A DNA stretch of 64,000 bases. It comes from Actinacidiphila oryziradicis (GTDB lineage: Bacteria > Actinomycetota > Actinomycetes > Streptomycetales > Streptomycetaceae). The notes below the pieces were generated by a model, which saw nothing but the letters and a program-made list of their open reading frames with translations, searched no databases and was not told the DNA's origin. The number at the start of each line of letters is the position of its first letter. Position 1 is the stretch's first letter. The position numbers and the translations under genes were made by a program. Of the stretch, positions 1 to 7,011 are shown piece after piece. The DNA lies in the NCBI RefSeq assembly GCF_005047355.1, contig NZ_SUMC01000013.1, positions 111,754 through 175,753 on the forward strand, written 5' to 3'.

Positions 1-1212
1 CAGGAGCGCACCGCCGAGCAGCTGTTCAAGGTCCTCGGGGAGCTGAAGGGCGGGGCCATGAAATTCGGCCAGGCTCTGTCGGTGTTCGAAGCGGCACTTC
101 CCGAGGAGATGGCCGGCCCCTACCGGGCGGCGCTCACCAAGCTCCAGGAGGCCGCGCCGCCGATGCCGGCCCGCACAGTGCACGCGGTACTGGAGAAGCA
201 GCTGGGCGCGGACTGGAGATCGCTGTTCTCCGGATTCGACGAGAAGCCGGCGGCCGCGGCCTCGATAGGCCAGGTGCACCGCGCGGTGTGGCACGACGGG
301 CGCGAGGTCGCGGTGAAGGTGCAGTATCCAGGCGCCGGGGACGCGCTGCTCTCGGATCTGAACCAATTGGGCCGGGTGGCCCGGCTGTTCGGCCCGCTGA
401 TCCCCGGGATGGACATCAAGCCGCTGATCGCCGAGCTGCGCGCCCGGATCTCGGAGGAGCTGGACTACGCGCTGGAGGCGCAGGCCCAGCGCATCCACGC
501 CGTGGAGTTCGCCGACGACCCGGACGTGGTGGTTCCGGATGTGGTGCACCAGGCCGACCAGGTGCTGGTGACCGACTGGATGGAGGGGGTGCCGCTCGCC
601 GAGGTGATCGCCAAGGGCAGCAAGGAGATGCGGGATCGAGCCGGCCAGCTGCTGGCCCGCTTCCTCTTCGCCGGACCGGCCCGCACCGGGCTGCTGCACG
701 CCGACTCCCACCCGGGCAACTTCCGGCTGCTCGTCGATGACGGCCCGGCGGAAGGCTGGCGGCTCGGCGTGCTGGACTTCGGCACCGTCGACCGGCTCCC
801 GGAGGGGCTGCCGCTGCCGATAGGCACCGCCCTGCGGCTGGCGCTGGCGGACGACGCCGAATCCGTGCACTCGATGCTCCGCCAGGAAGGCTTCGTCAAG
901 CCGACGATTGCGCTCGACCCGGACGCGGTCCTGGACTATCTGCGGCCGATCATCGAGCCCGCCAGGGTGGAGGCGTTCGCCTTTGATCGTAGCTGGATGC
1001 GGGCCCAGGCTGCACGGATCGCCGATCCGCGTTCGCCCGCCCACCAGTTGGGCAAGCAGCTCAATCTGCCGCCGTCGTATCTGCTGATCCATCGCGTGAC
1101 GCTGAGCACCATCGGTGTGCTGTGCCAGTTGACGGCGACGGTGCGACTCCGGGACGAGCTGCGGGAGTGGCTCCCGGGCTTCGCGGAGGAGGGTGAAGCG
1201 GAGTCTGCGTAG
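1..1212 (+). CDS. ABC1/AarF (UbiB-type) atypical kinase, 5' end cut by window
   Basis: The frame is open from base 1, so 403 residues are visible and the true start lies upstream of the window; the ATG at 58 is internal. ABC1 signatures are clear: the KxGQ motif (KFGQ) near the left edge, the Ala-rich loop AAAASIGQVH that replaces the normal P-loop, the VAVKVQ lysine, the catalytic HADSHPGNF and the metal-binding LDFGTV. The family consists of protein-kinase-like ATPases linked to quinone or lipid metabolism; the substrate of the actinobacterial member is unknown. It lies next to wblC, as Rv3197 lies next to whiB7 in mycobacteria, where the kinase-like gene belongs to the WhiB7 neighbourhood. 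Family certain, function open. Confidence 0.93.
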   Translation, partial: QERTAEQLFKVLGELKGGAMKFGQALSVFEAALPEEMAGPYRAALTKLQEAAPPMPARTVHAVLEKQLGADWRSLFSGFDEKPAAAASIGQVHRAVWHDGREVAVKVQYPGAGDALLSDLNQLGRVARLFGPLIPGMDIKPLIAELRARISEELDYALEAQAQRIHAVEFADDPDVVVPDVVHQADQVLVTDWMEGVPLAEVIAKGSKEMRDRAGQLLARFLFAGPARTGLLHADSHPGNFRLLVDDGPAEGWRLGVLDFGTVDRLPEGLPLPIGTALRLALADDAESVHSMLRQEGFVKPTIALDPDAVLDYLRPIIEPARVEAFAFDRSWMRAQAARIADPRSPAHQLGKQLNLPPSYLLIHRVTLSTIGVLCQLTATVRLRDELREWLPGFAEEGEAESA

Positions 1213-1219
1213 GGCCTGG

Positions 1220-1441
1220 CTACCACCAGGCGGAGTCGAGACGGCCTTCGATGCTGCGCAGGTTGGCTCGGGAGCAGCCGTCGCAGAAGTAGACGCGGCT
1301 GCCGTTCTCCACGGAACAGGTCCAGGTGATCGGCAGCCCTTCGCGGGCGGCGCCGCAGCGAGCGCAGACGGTGGTCTTGACGGCGCCGGCGAGCGCGACC
1401 GACTCACCCGGATCGACAGGGTCCTGAGTCTTCTGATCCAC
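1220..1441 (-). CDS. small zinc-ribbon-like conserved protein
   Basis: Encodes 73 residues from a GTG at 1441; a TTG at 1480 would add 13 residues but sits 4 bases from a strong hairpin, so the shorter form is preferred. Two cysteine pairs (CARCG and CDGC, about 29 residues apart) suggest one zinc ribbon. The C-terminus RLDSAWW is Trp-rich. I recognise it only as a conserved Streptomyces hypothetical. It is convergent with the ABC1 kinase gene (7-bp gap) and in the same orientation as wblC, but separated from it by a terminator, so it probably has its own promoter. Function unknown. Confidence 0.75.
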   Translation of the reverse strand: MDQKTQDPVDPGESVALAGAVKTTVCARCGAAREGLPITWTCSVENGSRVYFCDGCSRANLRSIEGRLDSAWW

Positions 1442-1484
1442 CCGCCGACGATATCCCCGCACGCCCGCAAAAGCGGACAACGCA

Positions 1485-1518
1485 CCGCAGGGCCCATCCG
1501 AATGGATGGGCCCTGCGG
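1485..1518 (-). terminator. strong hairpin terminator of the wblC operon
   Basis: Perfect 15-bp inverted repeat (1485-1499 with 1504-1518) and a 4-base loop. It follows the stop of the 104-residue gene downstream of wblC. There is no real U tract, as is usual for Streptomyces terminators. Confidence 0.75.
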
Positions 1519-1546
1519 TTGAGATCGGTGCCGGCCGGACACCGGA

Positions 1547-1861
1547 TTACTGCATCACGGCCAGCGCCAGCGCGCGGCGGGCGCGGAGCGAGACACGCTC
1601 GGCACGGCGCTGGAGGCGCCGGGCGCTGAGCAGGCGGAGGGCCCTGCGTTCATGCTCGGCCTCATAGAGGCGCTGTTGCATATGGACACGGGCCAGGGCT
1701 TCTGGCATGAGTTGCATTTCGAGGTTCCTGTTCTGACGCGAGGTGTGCGCGTCGGCGGGCGGTGCGGGGGCGTCGGTGACGGACGGGGTCATCGTGGGGT
1801 CCTGCTTCTGCGGGTCGTGCGTATGAGGGCGGTCGATCGTTCCGAGGACTGGGCGGGTCAT
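1547..1861 (-). CDS. conserved Arg-rich protein coupled to wblC
   Basis: Encodes 104 residues when begun at the ATG that overlaps the wblC stop as ATGA, which implies translational coupling; an internal ATG at 1792, with AGGA before it, is the alternative start. The N-terminal 45 residues are Pro/Ala/Asp-rich and look disordered. The C-terminal 50 are one basic helix rich in Arg, Leu and Ala (for example RRLQRRAERVSLRARRALAL) that could bind nucleic acid or ribosomes. No known domain is recognised. Co-transcription with wblC predicts induction by translation inhibitors. Confidence 0.65.
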   Translation of the reverse strand: MTRPVLGTIDRPHTHDPQKQDPTMTPSVTDAPAPPADAHTSRQNRNLEMQLMPEALARVHMQQRLYEAEHERRALRLLSARRLQRRAERVSLRARRALALAVMQ

Positions 1862-2217
1862 GCCATGACCGCGTTCTTGCGCGGGCGGCCACGGGGCCGC
1901 TTCCGGGGCACCACGACCCCCTGGACAAAGAGCTCGCCACCCCAGACACCCCAGGGCTCGCGGCGGTCCTTCGCACCGGCCAGGCAAGCCTCCAGCACGG
2001 GACAGGTCCGGCAGAGCGACTTGGCGTACTCGACGTCGGCCGGCGACTCCGCGAAGAAGACCTCCGGGTCGTAGGTCCGGCACGGGACGGGTACGCCGAG
2101 GCGCTCGATCTCGTCATCGAGCTCGGTCAGGGGCAGCAACGGGACCTCCGAGTGGTCAGTGGGCGGGGGCTTCGGGTCGGCGTGCGATACGGACGGTGCG
2201 TGCGGGATGGGGTGCAC
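1858..2217 (-). CDS. wblC: WhiB-family iron-sulfur regulator WblC (WhiB7)
   Basis: Encodes 119 residues from a GTG start. It has the four Fe-S cysteines (C46, C69, C72, C78 in the CxxCxxxxxC pattern), the GVWGG turn (90-94) and, decisively, a C-terminal AT-hook (KRPRGRPRK, 107-115), which among Wbl proteins marks WblC/WhiB7. The family binds the sigma factor and AT-rich DNA just upstream of -35 boxes, and activates intrinsic resistance and ribosome-protection genes when translation is inhibited. Neighbours ABC1 kinase, uvrD2 and mrx1 match the whiB7 locus of mycobacteria. It is preceded by a leader of about 500 nt carrying an upstream ORF and an intrinsic terminator, listed separately. Confidence 0.95.
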   Translation of the reverse strand: MHPIPHAPSVSHADPKPPPTDHSEVPLLPLTELDDEIERLGVPVPCRTYDPEVFFAESPADVEYAKSLCRTCPVLEACLAGAKDRREPWGVWGGELFVQGVVVPRKRPRGRPRKNAVMA

Positions 2218-2249
2218 GGTCGGTTCGTTCCTCGTCTGTTGGGTTTTTG

Positions 2250-2293
2250 GAAAACAGAAGGGCCGCGGATCCCGGTCTGGGATTCCGCGGCCC
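2250..2293 (-). terminator. attenuator terminator in the wblC leader
   Basis: Arms 2279-2293 and 2260-2273 pair (GGGCCGCGG and ATCCC against GGGAT and CCGCGGCCC, one bulged A), followed on the transcript by a U-rich stretch read from 2257-2250. It lies 25 nt after the stop of the upstream ORF and 33 nt before the wblC start, where a ribosome-controlled attenuator should be. Confidence 0.85.
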
Positions 2294-2318
2294 TGGAAGG
2301 TGCCGGCCTGATCGTGGA

Positions 2319-2618
2319 TCAGACTGGATCACTCCAGGGTTCAAACCTGCGGAGGTCCCACATGGGGTGGTGCTGCTTCTTCTGTCCGTTTTTGGTCCGA
2401 TTGCCGGCACCGTTGGTGTCCGCAAAGGCATAGGCCTGCGCCTGTGCCGTCGCCGCTACCGCAAGTGCCTTGGTCTGTCGCTCAATGCGGACACCGCCCA
2501 GGCCACTGCCCATGGCAGGGACGCCGGACAGACCGCTGACGGGCAGCGAGAAGCCGAGCGGGCGGGCGGCAACGACCGATCGATCGGTCATTTGCGTGAC
2601 GTTGATGATGCTGATCAT
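2319..2618 (-). CDS. upstream ORF (regulatory leader) of wblC
   Basis: Encodes 99 residues from an ATG with a clear GGAGG Shine-Dalgarno 8 nt upstream. It begins about 100 nt after the predicted wblC start point and ends 25 nt before the attenuator hairpin. WhiB7/WblC genes of actinobacteria are known to use an upstream ORF: slow translation prevents the terminator from forming and lets transcription reach the regulator. The C-terminal segment has unusual aromatic and charged content (MWDLRRFEPWSDP) next to the terminator, a candidate pause site. Regulatory role is the likelier function; a stable protein product is not implied. Confidence 0.75.
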   Translation of the reverse strand: MISIINVTQMTDRSVVAARPLGFSLPVSGLSGVPAMGSGLGGVRIERQTKALAVAATAQAQAYAFADTNGAGNRTKNGQKKQHHPMWDLRRFEPWSDPV

Positions 2619-2723
2619 TGGAATCCGCCTCCTTCGGCGTCTCGTAGAGCTTGTCGGACGTGCTTGCTTAGTACATCACGGTTCCTGGGGCTCTTGGAAG
2701 AGTCCCGGTGCCCGTGCTCAGAG

Positions 2724-2764
2724 AGGCTATGGGGATCTCCACGGCGGGCGCAAACTATTTTTCT
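2724..2764 (-). promoter_or_regulatory. autoregulated wblC promoter with AT-rich WblC site
   Basis: On the minus strand an AT-rich stretch GAAAAATAGT (2763-2754) directly abuts a -35 TTGCGC (2753-2748), then an 18-bp spacer and a -10 TAGCCT (2729-2724). An AT-rich element touching the -35 is the established WhiB7/WblC target architecture. The element includes the stop codon of uvrD2. Confidence 0.7.
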
Positions 2765-4992
2765 GGCTCTTCTGCAACAGCTTCTTCTCCCGCCCCGGAG
2801 GCGAGCTCCTCGCCTCTGCACAGGGCCAGGACATCGGCACCGTACTTGTCCAGTTTGCGGGCCCCGACGCCCGCGATCACCGCGAGGCCGGAGGCGTCCA
2901 TGGGACGGACCTCGGCGATGGCCAGCAGCGTCTTGTCGGTGAAGACGCAATAGGCCGGTTGGCCCAGCGCCTTGGCCTGCGCCACCCGCCATTCGCGCAG
3001 CCGCTCGTACAGCGCCTCGTCCAGATCGGAGGGGCAGTCCTCGCAGCGCATCAGTTTGATCTCGCCCGCCTCGGACAGAGTGCGCCCGCACACCCGGCAG
3101 TGCACCGGGCCGCGCTTCTTCCTGGCGCTTGGAACGCGCTCCACCCCGCCCCTGCTGGTCGATGGCCTGCCCGCCGCTCCCCGGGGGGTGGACCCGGGCC
3201 GCAGGCCGTCCAGGAAGCGCGAGGGACGCCGGCCGCCGCGGCCGCCCGGGGAGCGCGAGAGCGCCCAGGACAGACCGAGATGGAACCTGGCCCGGGTGAC
3301 CCCGACGTAGAGCAGCCGCCGCTCCTCCTCGATCTGCTCGTCGGTCTTGGCGTAAGTGATCGGCATCGTGCCTTCCGTGAGGCCGACCAGGAACACCGCG
3401 TCCCATTCCAGGCCCTTGGCGGCGTGCAGCGAGGCAAGGGTGACTCCCTCGACCGTCGGCGCGTGCAGGGCGCCCGCCCGCTCGTCGAGCTCGGTGACGA
3501 AGTCGCCCAGCGTCGCGGCCGGCCGGGCCTGTACGAAGTCCTCGGAGAGCCGCACCAGGGCCGCCAGGGACTCCCAGCGGTCCCGGACCGCTCCCGATCC
3601 GGACGGCGGCTCGGACGCCCAGCCGCGCGAGCTGAGCACCGCCCGCACCTGCGCGGGCAGATCGGCGTCGTCAAGACCCGGCTCGGACGTCCCTCCCGCC
3701 CGGGCGGCGCCGCGCAGCAGCAGCCCGGCCTCGCGCACCTCGGGCCGTTCGAAGAACCGCTCGGCGCCGCGCAGCTGGTACGGCACCCCGGCGTCGGCCA
3801 GCGCCTGTTCGTAGATCTCGGACTGGGCGTTGACCCGGTAGAGGACCGCGATCTCGCTGGGGCGCACCCCGCCGTCCATCAGCTCCCTGATCCGGCGTGC
3901 GGTGCCCTCGGCCTCGGCGGGCTCGTCGGCGTACTCCGCATAGGCCGGTTCGGGACCGGCCTCGCGCTGCGAGACCAGCTCCAGGCGGTGTTGGGCGGCC
4001 TGGCCGCGGGCCTGGGCGAGGAGTCCGTTGGCGAGGTGGACGACCTGCGGGGTGGAGCGGTAGTCCCGGACCAGCTTCACGACCGTCGCGTCCGGGTGGC
4101 GGGTGCGGAAACCGAGCAGATAGTCGGGGGTGGCGCCGGTGAAGGAGTAGATGGTCTGGGAGGCGTCGCCGACCACACAGATGCTGTCCCGGTCGCCGAG
4201 CCACAGGTCGAGCAGCCGCTGCTGGAGCGGGCTGACGTCCTGGTACTCGTCGACGACGAAGTGCTTGTACTGGGACCGTACGCTTTCGGCCACATCCGGC
4301 CGCTCCTGGAGGACGCCGACGGTCAGCAGCAGCACATCCTCGAAGTCGATCATCCCCCGCTCGCGCTTGAGCTGCTCGTAGGCGGCGTAGATCCGCGCCG
4401 TCTCGGCCGGGTCCCGGGGGACGTCACGGCCGGACTTCGCAGCGGCGGCCGGATAGTCCTCGGGCACCGTCTGGGTGACCTTGCACCACTCGATCTCGCT
4501 GGTGACATCGCGCAGTTCATTGCGGTCGAGGCGGATCCGGCAGCGGGCCGCCGACTCGGAGACGAACTGGACCTTCCGCTCCAGCAGCCGCGGCATCTGG
4601 CCGCCGACCGCGCGCGGCCAGAAGTACTGCAGCTGGCGCAGCGCCGCCGAGTGGAAGGTGCGCGCCTGCACGCCGCCCGCGCCGAGCTGGCGCAACCGCC
4701 CGCGCATCTCGCCCGCCGCACGGTTGGTGAAGGTGACGGCCAGCACACTGGCGGGCTGCAGTATCCCGGCCCGCACCCCGTACGCGATCCGGTGGGTGAT
4801 CGCCCGGGTCTTGCCGGTGCCGGCCCCGGCCAGCACGCATACCGGCCCGTGCAGCGCGGTGGCGACGGCGCGCTGCTCGGGGTCGAGCCCGTCGAGCACG
4901 CCGTCAGCCCCGTCCGGTGGAGCGGGGAACTGGGTCGGCGCCGGGACGGTGGGGAAGGCGGGGGAGAGCGAGGTGTGCGTTGCTGCGGTCAC
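2755..4992 (-). CDS. uvrD2: ATP-dependent DNA helicase UvrD2 with tetracysteine and HRDC domain
   Basis: Encodes 745 residues of superfamily 1 helicase. Visible: Walker A AGAGTGKT (55-62), VDEYQDVS (motif II), GDASQTIYSF (motif III), LVRDYRSTPQV (motif IV), LHAAKGLEWDAVFLVG (motif V) and YVGVTRAR (motif VI). After the motor come four cysteines (C632, C635, C650, C653) and an HRDC domain (about 656-725), the hallmarks of actinobacterial UvrD2, in which the tetracysteine module is needed for unwinding. Role: DNA repair or replication-linked 3'-5' unwinding. It is divergent from mrx1, and its 3' end overlaps the wblC promoter. Confidence 0.95.
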   Translation of the reverse strand: MTAATHTSLSPAFPTVPAPTQFPAPPDGADGVLDGLDPEQRAVATALHGPVCVLAGAGTGKTRAITHRIAYGVRAGILQPASVLAVTFTNRAAGEMRGRLRQLGAGGVQARTFHSAALRQLQYFWPRAVGGQMPRLLERKVQFVSESAARCRIRLDRNELRDVTSEIEWCKVTQTVPEDYPAAAAKSGRDVPRDPAETARIYAAYEQLKRERGMIDFEDVLLLTVGVLQERPDVAESVRSQYKHFVVDEYQDVSPLQQRLLDLWLGDRDSICVVGDASQTIYSFTGATPDYLLGFRTRHPDATVVKLVRDYRSTPQVVHLANGLLAQARGQAAQHRLELVSQREAGPEPAYAEYADEPAEAEGTARRIRELMDGGVRPSEIAVLYRVNAQSEIYEQALADAGVPYQLRGAERFFERPEVREAGLLLRGAARAGGTSEPGLDDADLPAQVRAVLSSRGWASEPPSGSGAVRDRWESLAALVRLSEDFVQARPAATLGDFVTELDERAGALHAPTVEGVTLASLHAAKGLEWDAVFLVGLTEGTMPITYAKTDEQIEEERRLLYVGVTRARFHLGLSWALSRSPGGRGGRRPSRFLDGLRPGSTPRGAAGRPSTSRGGVERVPSARKKRGPVHCRVCGRTLSEAGEIKLMRCEDCPSDLDEALYERLREWRVAQAKALGQPAYCVFTDKTLLAIAEVRPMDASGLAVIAGVGARKLDKYGADVLALCRGEELASGAGEEAVAEEPEK

Positions 4993-5073
4993 CCCGCCAT
5001 GCTGCCAGGTCCGCTGGGACAGCCGGGAAAGTTATCCACAGGCGGGACTCAATGGTGTGATTATCGTGCTCCA

Positions 5074-5100
5074 GGAATGCGGGAGGAGCGGGTTAGCGTT
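5074..5100 (+). promoter_or_regulatory. SigR-type promoter of mrx1
   Basis: GGAAT (5074-5078), 19 bp, GTT (5098-5100) fits the Streptomyces SigR consensus GGAAT-N18/19-GTT. The start point would fall near 5107, about 50 nt before the mycoredoxin ATG. A thiol-redox gene is an expected SigR target. Confidence 0.65.
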
Positions 5101-5158
5101 CACCGATTGGTCGGATCCACCCCGGTCCGGCCACCCTGGTCGTGAGGAGCGAAAACAG

Positions 5159-5401
5159 ATGTCGGGCACTGTGACCATGTACAGCACCACCTGGTGCGGA
5201 TACTGCCGGCGGCTCAAGGGGCAGATGGACCGCGAGGGAATCGGCTACACCGAGATCAACATCGAGCACGACCCGGAGTCCGCGAAGTTCGTCGAGAGCG
5301 TCAACGGCGGCAACCAGCTGGTGCCGACCGTGCTTTTCCCCGACGGCTCGGCGCTGCCGAACCCCTCGTTGGCGCAGGTCAAGCAGAAGCTCGGCGTCTG
5401 A
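5159..5401 (+). CDS. mrx1: mycoredoxin Mrx1
   Basis: Encodes 80 residues, a glutaredoxin-like fold with active site CGYC (13-16), the cis-Pro segment LVPTVLFPDGS and a C-terminal helix. Mycoredoxin reduces S-mycothiolated proteins in the cytoplasm, passing electrons from mycothiol and mycothione reductase. The ATG has GAGGAG 7-8 nt upstream. It is divergent from uvrD2 and followed by a strong terminator, so monocistronic. The upstream SigR-type promoter implies induction by thiol oxidants. Confidence 0.93.
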   Translation: MSGTVTMYSTTWCGYCRRLKGQMDREGIGYTEINIEHDPESAKFVESVNGGNQLVPTVLFPDGSALPNPSLAQVKQKLGV

Positions 5402-5433
5402 GCCCGAGTCCGACAGCGCTACCGCACATAGGT

Positions 5434-5472
5434 GACGCCCCCTCCGGCCCGGCCTGAGGGGGCGTCCCTTTT
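5434..5472 (+). terminator. intrinsic terminator of mrx1
   Basis: Perfect 11-bp stem GACGCCCCCTC/GAGGGGGCGTC (5434-5444 with 5456-5466), 11-base loop, followed by CCTTTT. Confidence 0.9.
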
Positions 5473-5616
5473 ACCCGGGGGACGCCGGTGAACCCTGATG
5501 GGCGCGCCCAGGATGCCCGTCAGGAGAACAGGACTTACTTCTTGGAGTGACGGCTTCGTCGCATATGTCGACTTCGCCGTTTTCATCCTCCTCCTCGTTA
5601 TCTGGAAGGAAGTCCC

Positions 5617-6063
5617 GTGAAGTCCACTCTCATAGCCCCTGCCCTGGCCGCAGCCCTGGTGTTTTCGGGCGCCGTCGCCGCGACGGCCGACGGCGTCCGT
5701 CCCGGCACGACGACCGCTGGCCAGAGCAGCAAGAGCAAGGGCGAGTTCGACAGGATCCGCATCGTGACGCGGACCGTTCGCGTGCCGGAAGAGGAGACAG
5801 AGAAGGGAGAGAAGGGAGAGAACGTGCGTACCGCGCGCACGCTCACCGTCCGCTGCGAGCGCGAAGACGAGCGCGTCGTCGGGGGCGGCGTCCAGACCGA
5901 CGCCCCTGACCGCGTCGCCGTCACCGGAACGTACCCCACCGCGGACAGGGCCTGGACAGGGGTGACCACACCGTTCGCGAACACGAGGGAACGCACTCGT
6001 GCGTACACGATCACCGTCTTCGCCGTCTGCAAAGAGCTAGAGAAGGAGCGGCGCCAGTGGTAG
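5617..6063 (+). CDS. small secreted protein of unknown function
   Basis: Encodes 148 residues from a GTG with GGAAGGAAG just upstream. Residues 1-25 form a Sec signal peptide (a Lys at position 2, an Ala-rich hydrophobic core, and a probable cut at ATA-DG). The mature part is basic and acidic in turn, with a run EEETEKGEKGEN, two cysteines (one in TVRCERED, one in FAVCKELEK) that could form a disulfide, and beta-rich character. No family is recognised. The last 27 bp overlap the 3' end of nudC on the other strand. Confidence 0.7.
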   Translation: MKSTLIAPALAAALVFSGAVAATADGVRPGTTTAGQSSKSKGEFDRIRIVTRTVRVPEEETEKGEKGENVRTARTLTVRCEREDERVVGGGVQTDAPDRVAVTGTYPTADRAWTGVTTPFANTRERTRAYTITVFAVCKELEKERRQW

Positions 6064-6990
6064 TGGCTTGCCGTACCAGATCTCGATGAGCCGTGCGGCA
6101 ATGGAGATACCCGACGGCGGCAAGATCTCACCGGACTCGATGCCCTCGCGGATGTCCTCGCGGGAGAACCACCGGGCCTCGTGGATCTCGTCGCCGTCGA
6201 CATTGATCTCGGACGATGTCGCCCGCGCCATGAAGCCCAGCATCAGGCTCGACGGAAACGGCCAGGGCTGGCTCGCGACATACGACACCTCGCCGACCGT
6301 CACACCCGCCTCCTCCGCGACCTCTCGGACCACGGCCTGCTCGATCGACTCGCCCGGCTCCACAAATCCCGCGAGAGTGGAGAACCGGCCCTCCGGCCAG
6401 TGCACCTGGCGGCCGAGCAGCGCGCGATCCTCGTCGTCCGTCACCAACATGATCACGGCCGGATCGGTACGGGGGTAGTGCTCGGCCCCGCAGGCCGGGC
6501 AGCGGCGGATGTGGCCGGCCGCCGCGATGACGGTGCGCTCCCCGCAGCGCGAGCAGAAACGGTGCATACGCTGCCAGTTCTCCAGCGCGACGGCGTGCAC
6601 CATCAGGCCCGCCTCCAGCTCCGGCAGCAGGCCGCCCACCTCGCGGAGCCCGGCGGGACGCTCATCGGCGTCGATCCGGCCGGGAAGCGCGTCCTTCTGC
6701 AGAGCGAAGTACCGCACGCCCTCCTCATCGATCCCGAGGAAGTACCGGTGCATCTCGGTGAGCGGTGCGTCGAAGGACGGGGTCATGACGAGCCGAGGGC
6801 CATCGTCCGTGTCCTCGACCAGCACCTGGCCGCCGGATACCACGAAGACCCGGGTGGTCGGATGGCTCCAGGCCGCAGCCAGCCACGCCTCGTCGAGGCG
6901 GTTGTTGGCGGCGCGGTCCACGACGGCCTGCGCCAGGGGCACCGGCCGGTGGTTGAGGTCGAATCCGTTTCCGGACAAGGCTGCTTCCAA
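6037..6990 (-). CDS. nudC: NADH pyrophosphatase NudC (NAD decapping Nudix hydrolase)
   Basis: Encodes 317 residues from TTG at 6990 (a second TTG four codons later has the better GGAAG spacing). It has an N-terminal domain, the zinc ribbon CSRCGERT...CPACG, the full Nudix box GFVEPGESIEQAVVREVAEE (consensus Gx5Ex7REUxEExGU) and the NudC signature SQPWPFPSS. The enzyme splits NADH into NMNH and AMP and removes NAD caps from RNA 5' ends. The orthologue sits beside uvrD2 in mycobacteria as well. It begins 22 bp after the M20 peptidase stop region and is probably transcribed with the genes upstream of it. Confidence 0.93.
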   Translation of the reverse strand: MEAALSGNGFDLNHRPVPLAQAVVDRAANNRLDEAWLAAAWSHPTTRVFVVSGGQVLVEDTDDGPRLVMTPSFDAPLTEMHRYFLGIDEEGVRYFALQKDALPGRIDADERPAGLREVGGLLPELEAGLMVHAVALENWQRMHRFCSRCGERTVIAAAGHIRRCPACGAEHYPRTDPAVIMLVTDDEDRALLGRQVHWPEGRFSTLAGFVEPGESIEQAVVREVAEEAGVTVGEVSYVASQPWPFPSSLMLGFMARATSSEINVDGDEIHEARWFSREDIREGIESGEILPPSGISIAARLIEIWYGKPLPLAPLLL

Positions 6991-7011
6991 CTCCCACTCA
7001 TATGCGGATGG

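Noticed and set aside
1441..1480. TTG at 1480 as start of the zinc-ribbon protein
   Set aside because: It is 4 bp from a strong terminator hairpin and has no Shine-Dalgarno; the GTG at 1441 keeps the conserved part.
2470..5145. An 891-codon open frame on the plus strand, opposite uvrD2
   Set aside because: Shadow of GC-rich codon bias; the minus frame has all helicase motifs and this one has none.
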